Positions 22,518 to 32,848 of a stretch of DNA of 64,000 nt are shown here, in pieces. The notes under the pieces were generated by a model that worked only from the letters and a program-made list of their open reading frames with translations, ran no database searches and had not been told where the DNA came from. This stretch comes from Carettochelys insculpta (lineage: Eukaryota > Chordata > Testudines > Carettochelyidae): positions 6,591,837 through 6,655,836 of the forward strand of contig NC_134158.1 of the NCBI RefSeq assembly GCF_033958435.1, in the 5' to 3' direction. Position 1 is the first letter of the stretch, and each line of letters starts with the position of its first letter. The translations under genes and the position numbers were made by a program.

Positions 22518-22700
22518 ATAACAGTGTTTCTTAAACTTCTTGAGACCATGGAACACCACACAGTGATATTTTATGCAGGACACCGATGAAAATTTTCTTA
22601 CAAAAAGAATCGTTGTCAGAACAAACCTGAGCCGTAGAGTCTTGTAGGGGAAATCTCTCCTGTCAGAACTGTTCTGCTGTGTTCTCTGTTGAAATCATGA
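22518..22700. mobile_element. hAT-type repeat fragment (CAGTGTTTCTTAA end)
   Basis: CAGTGTTTCTTAAACTTCTTG and GGAACACCACACAGTGA. A shorter related piece lies at 2945-3035. Confidence 0.45.
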
Positions 22701-22750
22701 AACAGTTTGGCATTGAGGTCAACATGTTTGTGTGTGCCATTAAGCGTCAG

Positions 22751-23000
22751 ACAAAACAAAAATCAGTCAAGTAGCACTTTAAAGACAAGCAAAGTAGTTT
22801 ATTAGGTGAGCTTTCGTGGGACAGACCCACTTCTTCAGACCATAGGTTAACAGACGGGCTATGGTCTGAAGAAATGGGTCTGTCCCACGAAAGCTCACCT
22901 AATACACCATTTTGCTGGTCTTTAAAGTGCTACTTGACTGCTTTTTGTTTTGACAGTGTATAGACTAGCATGGCTTCCTCTCTGTTACTATTCAACATGC
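22751..23000. mobile_element. Foldback SINE unit with 9-bp target duplication
   Basis: CAAGTAGCACTTTAAAGAC, CCCACTTCTTCAGACCATAG, loop, CTATGGTCTGAAGAAATGGG, then the reverse arm. AAGCGTCAG at 22742-22750 and 23001-23009. Confidence 0.87.
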
Positions 23001-23082
23001 AAGCGTCAGAGAGTTTCACTGCAACACAAACAGGAGAGCTGAGCTACAAAAGAAAAGATGCTCAAATGCTTCACAATGGTTT

Positions 23083-23345
23083 TGTAGATTCCAAGGCCAG
23101 AAGAGACCACTGTGGTCATTGTGTCTGACCTCCTGGACAACACTGGCCAGAGGCTTGCCATCAAATTAGTTCCTACAGAAGAGCTTTCAGGAAAACATGC
23201 AATACTGATTTTTAAAATGCCAGTGATGGAGAATTGACCATGGCTCTTGTAAATTGCACCAGTGGTTAATTACTCTTGGTGGTAAAAATGTACACCTTAT
23301 TTCCATCTGGAATTTGTCCAAATGTGACTTCCTATCCTATTGTGT
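23083..23345 (-). mobile_element. CR1-type 3' end, antisense
   Basis: The TAGATTCCAAGGCCAGAAG start and TGATGGAGAATTGACCATGG block are typical of a reptile CR1 subfamily in reverse orientation. Confidence 0.75.
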
Positions 23346-23395
23346 TCTATGTCTCTGTTAGCCCACAGAGCCCATTATAGTAAACACTTTTGTTG

Positions 23396-23545
23396 GAACA
23401 AAGTGTGGACACCGTGTATAAAGCAAGCAGGAAGGTTTATGACACACAGCACTGGTGGGGTGTCACTTCACGAATTAGGCTCAGTGATCACCATCAGACA
23501 ATAGGTTACAATTGATTATACAGATTGCTGATGGGCAGGGGGAAA
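23396..23545. repeat. Interspersed repeat, second copy
   Basis: GGACACCGTGTATAAAGCAAG to GCTGATGGGCAGGGGGAAACTAC. Confidence 0.6.
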
Positions 23546-24339
23546 CTACGGTATGGGTGTTATCCAAGCCTGTATGGGTTCTAGCAGCAAGGCAACATGA
23601 GCACAATAAGCCAATAATCTAATAAAGTTCCACAGCGTCCCTGCCCATAGCTTACAGAACACCTAATCTCAAGTACAGGCGGTTTCCTTAACAAGTTCCT
23701 TAAACAAAGCAAACATTGAATGACATCTATGTGTCTCACTGGATTAATGATGCACCTACAGGAGTAATGATGATGCCTTTACACCGGCACATCCAGGGGT
23801 GCTTATTTAGAAGATTAAAGCAGAACAGACAGTAACAGCCTAAAGCAATAACACATTTGTTCTGAGTACCACCCTGGGACAGCAAATGGGGTGGTGCTAT
23901 ATCCTGCTTCTCACATACACGGCCTCTTCTTGGAATGTGGTTGCTGGGGCAACTCTCCTTTCCTCCAAACTCCAAGGCCCTGTCCGCGTTGGGACGACCC
24001 TCCCTGGGTCTTGTGAGTGAGATGGCGGTGGGGGGCAAGTGGGAATAACCTTCCACTCACGCTAACTGGGTTTCTGAACTCTAGGATTATAGGCCTACTC
24101 CAGACTTTAGGATTCGAATAGGGGGTCTTTAGCGGAATACCACAACCTGCCTCAGAAATTCCCATCCTACAACTTTCATAGCCGGCAGCCCTGCCACCGG
24201 GAGGTTCTTTGAGTCTGTCATTGTAAAGCAGGATTTCTGTTCCTTAAATCGTTCTTGTGGCTCTTCTCTGAACCTTCCCCAGTTTATATACGCCCCAGCC
24301 GACCTGTGCAGGCAGCCAGCTGCACAGTAGTGGTGGAAA
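23546..24339. other. Probable LTR-type repeat, unassigned
   Basis: GGGTGGTGCTATATCC and TGTGAGTGAGATGGCGG resemble repetitive LTR material in antisense, but I cannot place its ends. Confidence 0.3.
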
Positions 24340-25115
24340 TTATCCAAGCCCCCCATTATCCAACATTCCACTTCATCAGCTTCAGTCGGTGTTGGCTAAA
24401 ATTGAGTGCTGGATGACCAGAGGTCGGATAGCCGGGGTTTCCCTGAGGCAGTGTGGGATGAAATGGAATATTGGGTAATTTCCCCCAGTACCGCACAGCT
24501 GGCTGCCCGCTCAGGCTGCCTGGGGCTCCCCCACATCCAGCTGGAGCTCTGCGCCCTTGGCTGGTGGTAGGGATGGCCCAGGGGCAACCAGCAGCCTGCC
24601 TGCCCACCAGCCAGACGCCCCAGGATACAGCCCCAGGGGCCGGTGGCAGCTTCATCTCCAGTCACCAGTGGCTTCGTGCTCCAGCTGCTGGTGGCTTCAT
24701 GCTCCAGCTGCTGGCAGCTCCACACCCCAGCCTCCAGGGCTCTGGCAACAGCTTCCCCAGGATCAGCAGCGGTTTCCCCAGGTTGGTGGCAGCTCCACAC
24801 CCCAGCCTCCGGAGTTCTGTCCCCAGAGCTGGCAACAGCTTCCCCAGGGTCAGCAGCAGTTTCCCCAGGTTGGTGGCAGCTTCGCACTCCAGCTGCTGGG
24901 GCTCTGACCTCAGGGCTGGCGCTGACTTCGCTGGGGCTGGCGGGGACGTCACACACCAGGGACTGGCGCTCTGCCCCCAGGGCCAGCAGTGTCGCTCCCT
25001 CCCACCTTCCCCACCCTGACCACCCACCTTGCCCCTGGTTATCTGACATTTTCGGGTACCTGACCATCAGTCGGTCCCAATTATGTCGGGTAACTGGGGT
25101 TTTCCAGCACATCTA
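24340..25115. repeat. TATCCAAC-ended DNA-transposon-like unit with GC-rich core repeats
   Basis: Ends resemble pogo/Tigger edges (CCATTATCCAACATTCC; GTCGGGTAACTGGGG). Inside, CAGCTCCACACCCCAGCCTCC, GGCAACAGCTTCCCCAGG and TTTCCCCAGGTTGGTGG repeat about 2.5 times (24715-24900, unit about 75-87 bp). Open frames across it are repeat artefacts. Confidence 0.45.
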
Positions 25116-25267
25116 AATCTATTTTCTGAGTAGATTTATAAATGAATAGAAATGTAATTTTATAAATTATGAGTGATAAATTATGAATATTTATCAGAAA
25201 ATTCAAAGTGAAATTTTATCCCCCCCCCCTTGCTCTGGCTTATTTACACCTGGCCCTGCAGATTTCC

Positions 25268-25375
25268 AAGAGCAGCATCTGATGCAGTGAGTCTGCGCTC
25301 ACCAAAGCTCATGCTCAGAACTTTTCTGCTCGTCTAGAAGGGGCCACAGGACCCTCCGTTGCTGCTGACAGACAC
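25268..25375 (-). mobile_element. Single SINE fragment, antisense, next to the duplicated promoter
   Basis: ATCTGATGCAGTGAGTCTGC, AAAGCTCATGCTCAGAAC and GGGGCCACAGGACCCTCC. Confidence 0.7.
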
Positions 25376-25447
25376 TGAATCACGAGTGGGACATTCCCCT
25401 CCCCGTGTTCCATCGGTGGGGGTTTCCAGCAGCGAGCGAGAGCTGGC

Positions 25448-26010
25448 GGCGGAGGCGGAGCATCGGCGGGGACACGCCCCCGAGCAGCAGCCGCGTCACA
25501 GGAAAATGGGTAACTACTTTCTTCCGCCGGCGAAGCATGCGGCAGAACACTGCGCCGTGCCAGGACGCTCCATGGCGGAGAAGGGGGGGATACAGAGCTC
25601 AGGGGCGGGACCGAGCCCCGAAGGCACAGAGCCAGCGCGGCGCGGGCAGGGTGAGCACTTTTCGCCGTGCTTGGACATTGTTTTTCCATATTTTCTATAT
25701 AAAGAACATATATAAATTCCTGTACATTTTAGTGCGGCCGCTCCGACCCCCCTATGCGCCCGAGAGGTTGGTACTGTCCGTGCGCCGCTGATTGGCTGAG
25801 GTATAAAAGCCTCCGCGCTGGGTGCATCCGCACAGCGAGTTGGGTCGTCGAAAGTGGGGCCCTCCGCCCCCTTGTTTTGCAGAAGCGCCTCGATCTGGGT
25901 GCAGGGCTGAACAAAGCTGGGAGCGCTCGACGACGACTACTCCCCACCCCCACCCCCGGGCCCTGTACCCGGAGCAGGAGCAGCGGCGAAGGGAGGGTGA
26001 GGGGGTTAAT
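25448..26010 (+). repeat. Promoter/first-exon tandem duplication, copy 1
   Basis: Matches the segment about 577-581 bp downstream throughout. Paired landmarks are GGCGGAGC, GGAAAATGGGT, CCAGGACGCTCCAT, GGACCGAGCCCCGAAG, TATAAAG-type AT patch, AGTGCGGCC, GAGAGGTTGGTAC, ATTGGCTGAGG, AGAAGCGCCT and CGGAGCAG.AGCAG. It ends near a GGGTGAGGGGGTTAAT donor-like site. This copy keeps a clear TATA box. Confidence 0.75.
25791..25808 (+). promoter_or_regulatory. Inverted CCAAT box next to TATA box
   Basis: ATTGGCTGAG is immediately followed by GTATAAAAG. This is a core-promoter-like pair in copy 1 of the duplicated region, with GC-rich sequence downstream that could be a first exon. Confidence 0.55.
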
Positions 26011-26026
26011 TCCCTGGCGCCGCACC

Positions 26027-26612
26027 GGAGGCGGAGCACCCGCGGGACACATCTCCAAGCACCATCCGCACCGCCGGAAAATGGGTGACGGCTTAACCCC
26101 GCCCCCCGCGCAAAGCGAGTGGCTCGAAAACTCCGCCGTGCCCAGGACGCTCCATTGCGGAGGAGGGAGGAGACGCAGAGCGCAGGGGCAGGACCGAGCC
26201 CCGAAGCCACGTGGCCAGCGCGGCGCGACCCGGGTGAGCAGGTTCCGCCGCGCTCGGACATTTTCCCGTATTTTCCATATAAAGCACATGTGTAAATTCC
26301 CGTACGTGTTAGTGCGGCCCGATCCAACCCCCCCATGCGCCCCAGAGGTTGGTACGGTCCGTCTGCCGCGGATTGGCTGAGGCGTTAAGTGCCCCGGCAT
26401 GTGCGTGTCTGCAGCAGTTTGAGGAGTCTCCGGAAGGCCGCTCCGCTCCCCTCGCACTGCGCAAGCGCCTGCGGGCTGCGCGGAGCGAAGCTGGCAGCGT
26501 TCAGCGGCTGCGACGAGGAACCGGGAACACCACCACTGGTCCCTGCTCCCGGAGCAGCAGCAGCGCCGCTTCGTGCGGTCCGGGGACTAATGGAGCCCGC
26601 GGGGCCGCTCGG
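26027..26612 (+). repeat. Promoter/first-exon tandem duplication, copy 2
   Basis: Second copy of the duplicated unit, ending at the GGTGAGAG donor after the ATG at 26590. It keeps the inverted CCAAT box (ATTGGCTGAGG near 26372), but the TATAAAA of copy 1 reads CGTTAAG here. A short third match (GTGAGGGGGTTAATCCCCTGG...GCCGCAC) lies near 26773-26808, which suggests more than one duplication step. Confidence 0.75.
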
Positions 26613-27141
26613 GTGAGAGTCCGGGCGAGACGCGCCCCGGGGGGATGGGGGTGGCGGTGGCTGACGCTACGGGCTGGGCGCTGCCCGCGGCCGAACGGGG
26701 ACACCCCGGTGCGCGCTGCAGGAGCCGCCTGCCCCTCGCTCCCTGAAGGCCCCCAGAGAGGCGGCGGTCGGGAGTGTGAGGGGGTTAATCCCCTGGCCCC
26801 GCACGTGGCTGGGGAGGCTGCAGGGCAGCGGCCGGGCCGAGCCGGGCCAGACCCCTCCCCACCTTCCCGTGTGCCCGGCAGAGGCAGGCGCTGCCCAGCG
26901 GGCCCGCAGCGCGTCTCGGGGTGGTGCACATCCCCACAGGCCTCTGTGCACAGAGCAACACTTATTCCCCACGTGAAAAGATGGGCCTTGACCGCTCTGC
27001 TTGGCTCTCAGCTTTCGGCTCAGCCACTGAGGCCGGAGCAGGGAGGGAGCCAGGTCAGGACCTGCCCGGCTGGGCTCTGCTGCTGCATGGAAGCTGTCAC
27101 AGGGTGAGGAGCCCAGCCTGACCTAGCACCTGCAGCCCCCT

Positions 27142-30100
27142 ATGGCTGAGACAATCGAGTCAGCTGTGCAGAACCCAGTGCCACCGCCACAGCCTGAAAA
27201 GGCCAGTGAACCCCTGGAGATTGAAGGTACTGGAGCCTGGTTCCTGAGAACAAGCCGAGGGGAGACCCTGAGACTGACCAGGGTGGTGGATTGGGTGGGG
27301 GGAGGTGCAGGGGTCATGGCTCCATCTTCTGCCAATGACCCTGCTTCACCCCGGAACCTCCTCCTTCTCCTGCCTGGGGAGAGCCGGAGCCCCCTGTCCC
27401 CGGGGAGGCCGGGCAATTGTGGAGAGCCAGGGGTCTTGGGAGATGGAGGGGGGATTAAGAGCAACTCCTGGCCTGTGTCCCAGCCACAGCCAGTTTATTA
27501 TAACAGCTGCATAGGGAGCCATGGACCCCATCTTCTACCCTGGGTGAAAGAGCTTGGGCCTGGGGCTGCCCTCTGCACCCCAGAGAAGGGGGGGGTGCTC
27601 TCCACCTCATTCTTGCCCCCTACTTTTAAGAAACTTCCACCCATCCTGGGTCAGGCCAGGCACTCAGTGGAAGGAGCAGCTGCCCCAATCCCCTGGTCTG
27701 TGGGCAGTAGGGCTGGGATTCTTCCCAGTGGCTCTCAGCGTCCTGACCCCTGACTGCAGGGGATGTTGGGGCTGGTGTGTCAGACTCCTTAGGACAGCAC
27801 AGGCCCAGCCCTGCCTGATTTTCCCTGCCGCCCACCTGCCCTTCACTGTTTTGCGGGTGTGAGAGCCCCATGTGTGGGGATGGGTGCTTGACCTGGGAGG
27901 GGTGAGTGGGGATAAGGGGCTGACACTCAGCAGTGGCAAGGCAGGGGTGGGGGGCACCTTGAGCTCCTGTCCCCAGAACACAGGTCCTTCCTTTTGTGCC
28001 CCTGAGCTTGCTGGCCTGGTGCCGGCCTGGTGCCAGCCTGGCTGGGAGTGCCCAGGTGGGGGCACTGGGCTGAGGGAAGGGAGGGGATGTTCGGCCTGAG
28101 CCTCCGGGTGTCTCTCCAGAGAGTCTGACAGGAGGAGCAAGAGACACAAGGAGGCCTGTCCGAGGGCGGCTGCGGCCCCAGTGTGATCAGTGAATTGCAG
28201 CCTGGCAGTTCTGGCTGACGGGTCCCTCTTTCAGGTCCTGGTACTAACGGCAGGAGATGCCGAGCACAAATGGTCGTGGTCGCCCAGGTACTTCTAGTGT
28301 CAGCTTTGGTCGCTGCCATCATTGCTGTGGCTGGTGAGTTCCCATCCTCCGCCCTCGTCCCTCCCTTTTTCCTCTCCCATCTCTGCACATCCCACCCCCG
28401 GAAGCTGCTGCAGTTGGTCTCCTCTGGTCTGATGTCTGCCCCTGGGACAGAGGATCCTGGGGGGATGTTCCTCCTGGAGCTGGCTCTATCCAAGCCCCTG
28501 CCCTGGGCTCTGGCTGTGAGCTGGGACCGTCTGACATGCGCCCCCCAGCTTATCTGTGAGCACTGCAGACCCCAGTCACCTTGGCCATGTGCTGAGGCAG
28601 TCACTTAGTGGGGTGCCTGAGGGGATGGGGGCAGAGCACCTTGGCTGTGCTGTGACCAGCCTGGCCTCCCCCCATCTTTGGGCTCTGGCTGGGGCTGGGC
28701 AGCAGATGCTGTTTTCTCTGCTACTGAAATGAGCCGGAGACCATATGCTCTGTTTTTCATTGTGTGGAATGAATTTTGTACACCAATATGGAGGTGATGT
28801 GCACCACAGCAGAAACCAAAAACCTACTTGTAATACAGCAGGGGTGTCCAGCCAGTTAGAGAAAAGGAACCAAAATAGCTGCGCATGACGTCCAGCGAGC
28901 CGTGTATTGTATAAATAGAAATCTGTTTATCGAGATCTTACACTGTAGGTATACTTGTCTCTCCAGCTCTCTGAAAGATGGACAATACCTGGCTCAATGC
29001 TTCCCCCTCCTGCTGTGCCAGGCAACCCCAGCCCCTCTGCTCTAATCCAAGGCTTCCCCAGAGGCAGGCACCCCTAGCTCTCCCTCCAACCCAATGCGTC
29101 GTCGTCTTACCTGGCTGATCTGGGACAGGCATCTCTGCCAGCCTTAGTCTGTGCGCCCTGGACAGTCCTGGGTGGCGTCCCTATGCAGCTGGGTGAAGGG
29201 GTCAGTTGACCCTGTTTGGCTGCTGCTGTCAATGTCACATGCTCCAGCTGGAGTGCAGGGCAGGAGGCAGCCACCTTTTGACTGGGTCCTGGAGCCGTGT
29301 GCTTTGCCCAGAACTTTGTCTCATGGCTTCATTTTGTAATGGGCGGTGCGGGGGGGTGTTGGTGGTGAGTGACTTAGTGTTTCAATTGGGCATCTGCACC
29401 TGTCTTACACCCACCCTCCTGCAGAGCGGAAGGCCTGGCTGATTTCTTTTTTCCAGTAGTGTTCTTGGCCCTGGGGTGTAAAACACTTGACCATTCTTGG
29501 ACCCATCTGACTGGTCACTTTACCTATTGGTCTCTGTACCAGTCAAGTGCTCAACTCTAGGGGCAGCTCTGACCCCTCACCCCACCCTGTTACTGTCTCA
29601 TCCTCAGTGCTGGCTGCTAAGCCTCGATCAGCTGCTCTGGGCCTGGTTGCTGAGCACTGCTGCCTGGATGGCGGCGTCAGGTACCAAGGGAAATGCTACT
29701 ATTTCTCTGAGGATGAAGGGAACTGGACCGACAGCCAGAGCCACTGCTCTGCCCTGGGAGCCTCCTTGGCTGGGATCGACACCCCGCAGGAAATGGTGAG
29801 TCTCCTATTGCAATGGCCTGGGCTCTGCCTTGCTGGGGGGGAAGAGCAGCTCTGAGCCCTTGTGCTGGGAGCCCAGAGTGAATGGACGCCCAGGTGCAGA
29901 ATGCCTGGCCTGGCTGGGCCCAGGACCTCCCTGTGTGACCACAGGGATTGTCCCCTGTCGGCTACCCCTGCTCCACATAGGAAGGTGGCCCCTGTCTAGG
30001 GCTGGGCGGCTCAGGCATCTCCTGGCTCTGGAATGGGGCTGAGCACAGCCCTGCTCCTGCCTTGGGGATGGGCAAGGAGCGGCCAGCTGAGGATGGGGCC

Positions 30101-31075
30101 TGGGATCTCTTCCCAGTGCAGCTGGACTCTGCCCCTCCACAATGTTGCTGTGAGGAGCAGCAGCTGCTCTGGGGGCCAGATGTCTGCACAGGGCTTAGAA
30201 CCAGCAGCTGCCCCGGCCAGGAGGAGGTGAGTGCGGGTGATGGGGAGCAGAAACGTGGGGCTGCTGTGTGCAGTGGGTCATACTTGCTGCCTGGAGGACC
30301 TTGTGCCTCACAAGAGGGAGATTGCACCCACCTCCTCACAATAAACTGAGTGCCCTTCAGTGTGTGCCAGCCAGGGTCAGGAGATGAAGCGCTGGGGCTG
30401 ACCCTTGCTGTCCTTTGGCTTTTCAAGGCCTTCCTGCTGCGCTATACGGGTAGCTATGATCACTGGGTTGGCCTCCGGCAGGAGCAGAATCAACCCTGGA
30501 AATGGACGAATGGCACCAAATTCAACCACTGGTGAGTCTCTTACCCTGCGCTGGGGGTCCTGGGGTCTGTGCTGGGTGAGCTCAGGGAGAGCCACTGCTG
30601 GGTGCCAGTGACAAACCCAGCGTTGCCCAGGGTCATTCCCTTCCTGTGTCAGCCAGATGGTGCCAGACTGTCCCTGGGTGTCTGGGCTCCTGCCCTGCAG
30701 TGCGGGCTGGGTCTGTGGCGTTTCAGTGGATGGGGGTGAAGCCCCCCAGTCTCTTTTGGGGTGGAACCAAACTGTCTTTCCCCGGCACAGAGAAACACTG
30801 GGTTTGCTGCACTCTGCTCCCGTGGGGCTGAGAGCAGCTGCTCCGCGCTCCGGCCTGTGACCTGGGAACGGCTCCCCTGGCTGGGACCTACCCGTCCTCT
30901 GCCTGACTCAGCTACTTGGCTGCTGTGCTGCAGGTTTGAGATCCGAGGAGGAGGTGACTGTGCCTACCTGAATGAGGAGAAAGGGGTCAGCAGCTTGCAG
31001 TGCTACTTGGAACGCCAGTGGGTCTGTAGGAAAGCTATTGAGACAGGCTCTGCGCTGGGAGGGGGCTCGCAGTGA
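27142..31075 (+). CDS. CLEC2-like type II membrane C-type lectin receptor, five coding exons, apparently intact
   Basis: Coding exons read as 27142-27226, 28235-28333, 29608-29795, 30428-30531 and 30934-31075, all with AG/GT borders and compatible phases (85, 99, 188, 104 and 142 nt; 205 residues). Exon 1 gives a Pro/Glu-rich cytoplasmic tail (MAETIESAVQ...). Exon 2 gives a membrane segment (MVVVAQVLLVSALVAAII). Exon 3 has a short stalk, then the CTLD start (HCCLDGG, GKCYYFSEDEGNW, QSHCSALGASLAGI). Exon 4 has the WVGL core and WKWTNGTKF. Exon 5 has GDCAYLN, SSLQCYLERQWVCRK and a Gly/Ser tail. This order, length and phase pattern fit the NK-receptor CTLD family. FEIRGGGDCAYLN followed by GVSS most resembles CLEC2 members, which are ligands of NKR-P1 receptors. 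No QPD/EPN calcium-binding motif is visible, so sugar binding is doubtful. The ATG at 27142 follows a TGCAG acceptor, so a 5' non-coding exon lies upstream. No AATAAA is seen in about 700 bp after the stop. Family confidence is high; the exact orthologue is unknown. Confidence 0.88.
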
Positions 31076-31790
31076 GTCTCCTGGAAGTGACGCTAACACA
31101 GGTCAGATGGCCTTGAACTACCTGCACCTGCACTGATCAGCCAGGCCCTGGGACGCTCCAGCAACACTGGATGCTCTTTGTACCTTTTTAAACTCGGGGT
31201 CCCATTCTCCAGCTCTTCTCTGCCCTGGGAGGCCCTGATGGGAGGAGGAGGTGTCTGAGCTACATGGTTTGGAAATGCTGGGGAAACAGCACAAGGGATG
31301 TCTATTTGTTCAGGCTACAAAACAGTCTCTCTCAAAAGCAGCCCCCAGCTGACTGGAGGCTCTCAAGTAGTGCAGCAACGTGCCCCAAGAATCGGATGTT
31401 GTCTTGAAGTGGCCTTCAACATGCCATGAATCCTAAGGCACATCATGCCCTTTGCTATAGCCGGCTCTGTGGCAGGCAGCACTGATCTGTGCAGGGGTCC
31501 ATCTACCTCTCTCTGACGTCTCCATGTTTAAACTTCACTTCCATATGTTTATGTGAAGTCTTCTGTATATCTCTGCATTGTCACTTGACCTAGCAGCAGC
31601 TTTTTATAACCTGCTATGAAGTCTCTTTGCACTGAGCTGAATGTCTTTCTGCCAGATTCTCTTCCCCACTTCTTTATTTGATCCATTGCCCTGTTGAGTG
31701 AATGAGGTGAGTGGATAAGGCAGGAGAGGCAGCAACAGGTGCCTTGGCTAGGGAGGGGACAGATGCAAGAGCCGTAAGACCTGTGAACAA
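31076..31790 (+). other. 3' flank of the CLEC2-like gene
   Basis: Probably 3' UTR and downstream sequence. No AATAAA is present; AT-rich variants occur near 31600. Confidence 0.35.
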
Positions 31791-31791
31791 G

Positions 31792-31912
31792 TATCAGGTG
31801 GCCGTGTTAGTCTGTAGCTTCGAGGACAAGTTTCAGGGCACCTTATAGGCTAACAGATATTTTGGAGCATCGGGGTTCGTGAGCAGAGACCCACGTCGTC
31901 AGATGCATGAGT
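31792..31912 (+). mobile_element. Single SINE, sense, downstream of the CLEC2-like gene
   Basis: TATCAGGTGGCCGTGTTAGTC head, GGGCACCTTATAGGCTAACAG, and CGTCAGATGCATGAG end. Confidence 0.78.
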
Positions 31913-32089
31913 GGGGCTGGGGGGTTGTTCAAAGAAGTACTTGAAGAGTAGTAGGCAGTCTGTCCTGTCCAGTGTCTCGAGCTTGCACAGGCTCATTGCT
32001 TGTGGACTCACATGTGGCTGAGGAGTCCACGCTTGGAACGGCCTGGGCATCCACAGTGGGGGGCAAGGGAATTTGTCCTGACTCTGTTG

Positions 32090-32480
32090 GGCTACATCTA
32101 CACTAGCCCCAAACTTCGAAATGGCCATTTTGAAGCTTACGAATGAAGCACTGAAATACGTATTCAGTGCTTCATTAGCATGCAGGCAGCTGTGGCACTT
32201 TGAAATTGACACGGCTCATCCAGATGGGGCTCCTTTTAGAAAGGACCCTGCCTCCTTTGAAGTCCTCTTATTCCCATGAGCAGATGGGAATAAGGGGACT
32301 TCGAAGTAGCTGGGGTCCTTTGGAAAAGCAGCCCTGTGGGGGCAAGCTGCATCAATTTCGAAGTGCTGCGGCCGCCCTCATGCTAATGGAGTGCTGAATA
32401 TGTATTTCAGCGCTTCATTAGTAAATGTTGAAATGGCCATTTGCGTGGCCATTTCGAAGTTTGGGGCTAGTGTAGACAGT
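32090..32480. mobile_element. TTCGAA-family MITE
   Basis: GGCTACATCTACACTAGCCCC start and GGGGCTAGTGTAGACAG end in inverted relation. The internal half is nearly palindromic. Confidence 0.75.
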
Positions 32481-32848
32481 CTTGGTGAGGCTTTTGCTTT
32501 CTTCTCATGAGCATCAGTGAGGCACACGCGTCACTGCTCTTCAGAGTTGTCGTACAAGAGTACACCAGCCTGTTTGGTTTTTTGGGCGCTGATCTGGTTT
32601 TAAACCAGCATGAGCAACGTTGGCCTTCACGCAGTCTTTACATCTCTTGTAAATCCTCCCTTGATTCCTTTTGCCCTGGGAGAGCTCACTGTTGAGGAGC
32701 TGATTGGGGCGGGGTATAGGCAGACAAGTCTTCCCCCTTACGAGCTAGCTTGCTGCCCCTCCTGAGGTGCCTCAAGCACACAGGTCACAGAACAGCTGCT
32801 GACAGCACAGTCTTTGATGCCTCACTGAGGCCCAGATGTGCGAGCTCA

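Larger units (their letters stand above)
21577..22741. other. AT-rich stretch, no gene recognised
   Basis: Contains the SINE fragment and hAT-like piece listed separately; otherwise featureless to me. Confidence 0.4.
25400..26900. promoter_or_regulatory. CpG-rich promoter region of the CLEC2-like gene
   Basis: GC- and CpG-dense stretch directly upstream of the lectin coding exons, unlike its AT-rich flanks. It contains inverted CCAAT boxes, TATA-like sequences and donor-like GGTGAG sites suitable for a non-coding first exon. A short upstream ATG at 26590 (MEPAGPL) ends at a GGTGAG donor. Spliced to the 27136 acceptor it would not be in frame with the lectin, so it could act as an upstream ORF. 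Transcription start sites are not determinable by eye. Confidence 0.65.

Noticed and set aside
24396..25112. 238-codon minus frame with repeated EAATNLGK units
   Set aside because: Encoded by the tandem repeat core of a transposon-like unit; all frames there are long.
25729..26457. 242-codon antisense frame over the duplicated promoter
   Set aside because: Composition artefact of GC-rich duplicated sequence, with no recognised domain.
26590..26612. ATG exon MEPAGPL as the true start of the CLEC2-like protein
   Set aside because: Spliced to the acceptor before 27136 it leaves the lectin frame. The ATG at 27142 gives phases consistent with all later exons.
26349..27107. 252-codon frame across the CpG-rich region
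   Set aside because: Ala/Arg/Gly/Pro composition expected from CpG-rich DNA; it crosses the promoter, first exon and intron of the lectin gene.
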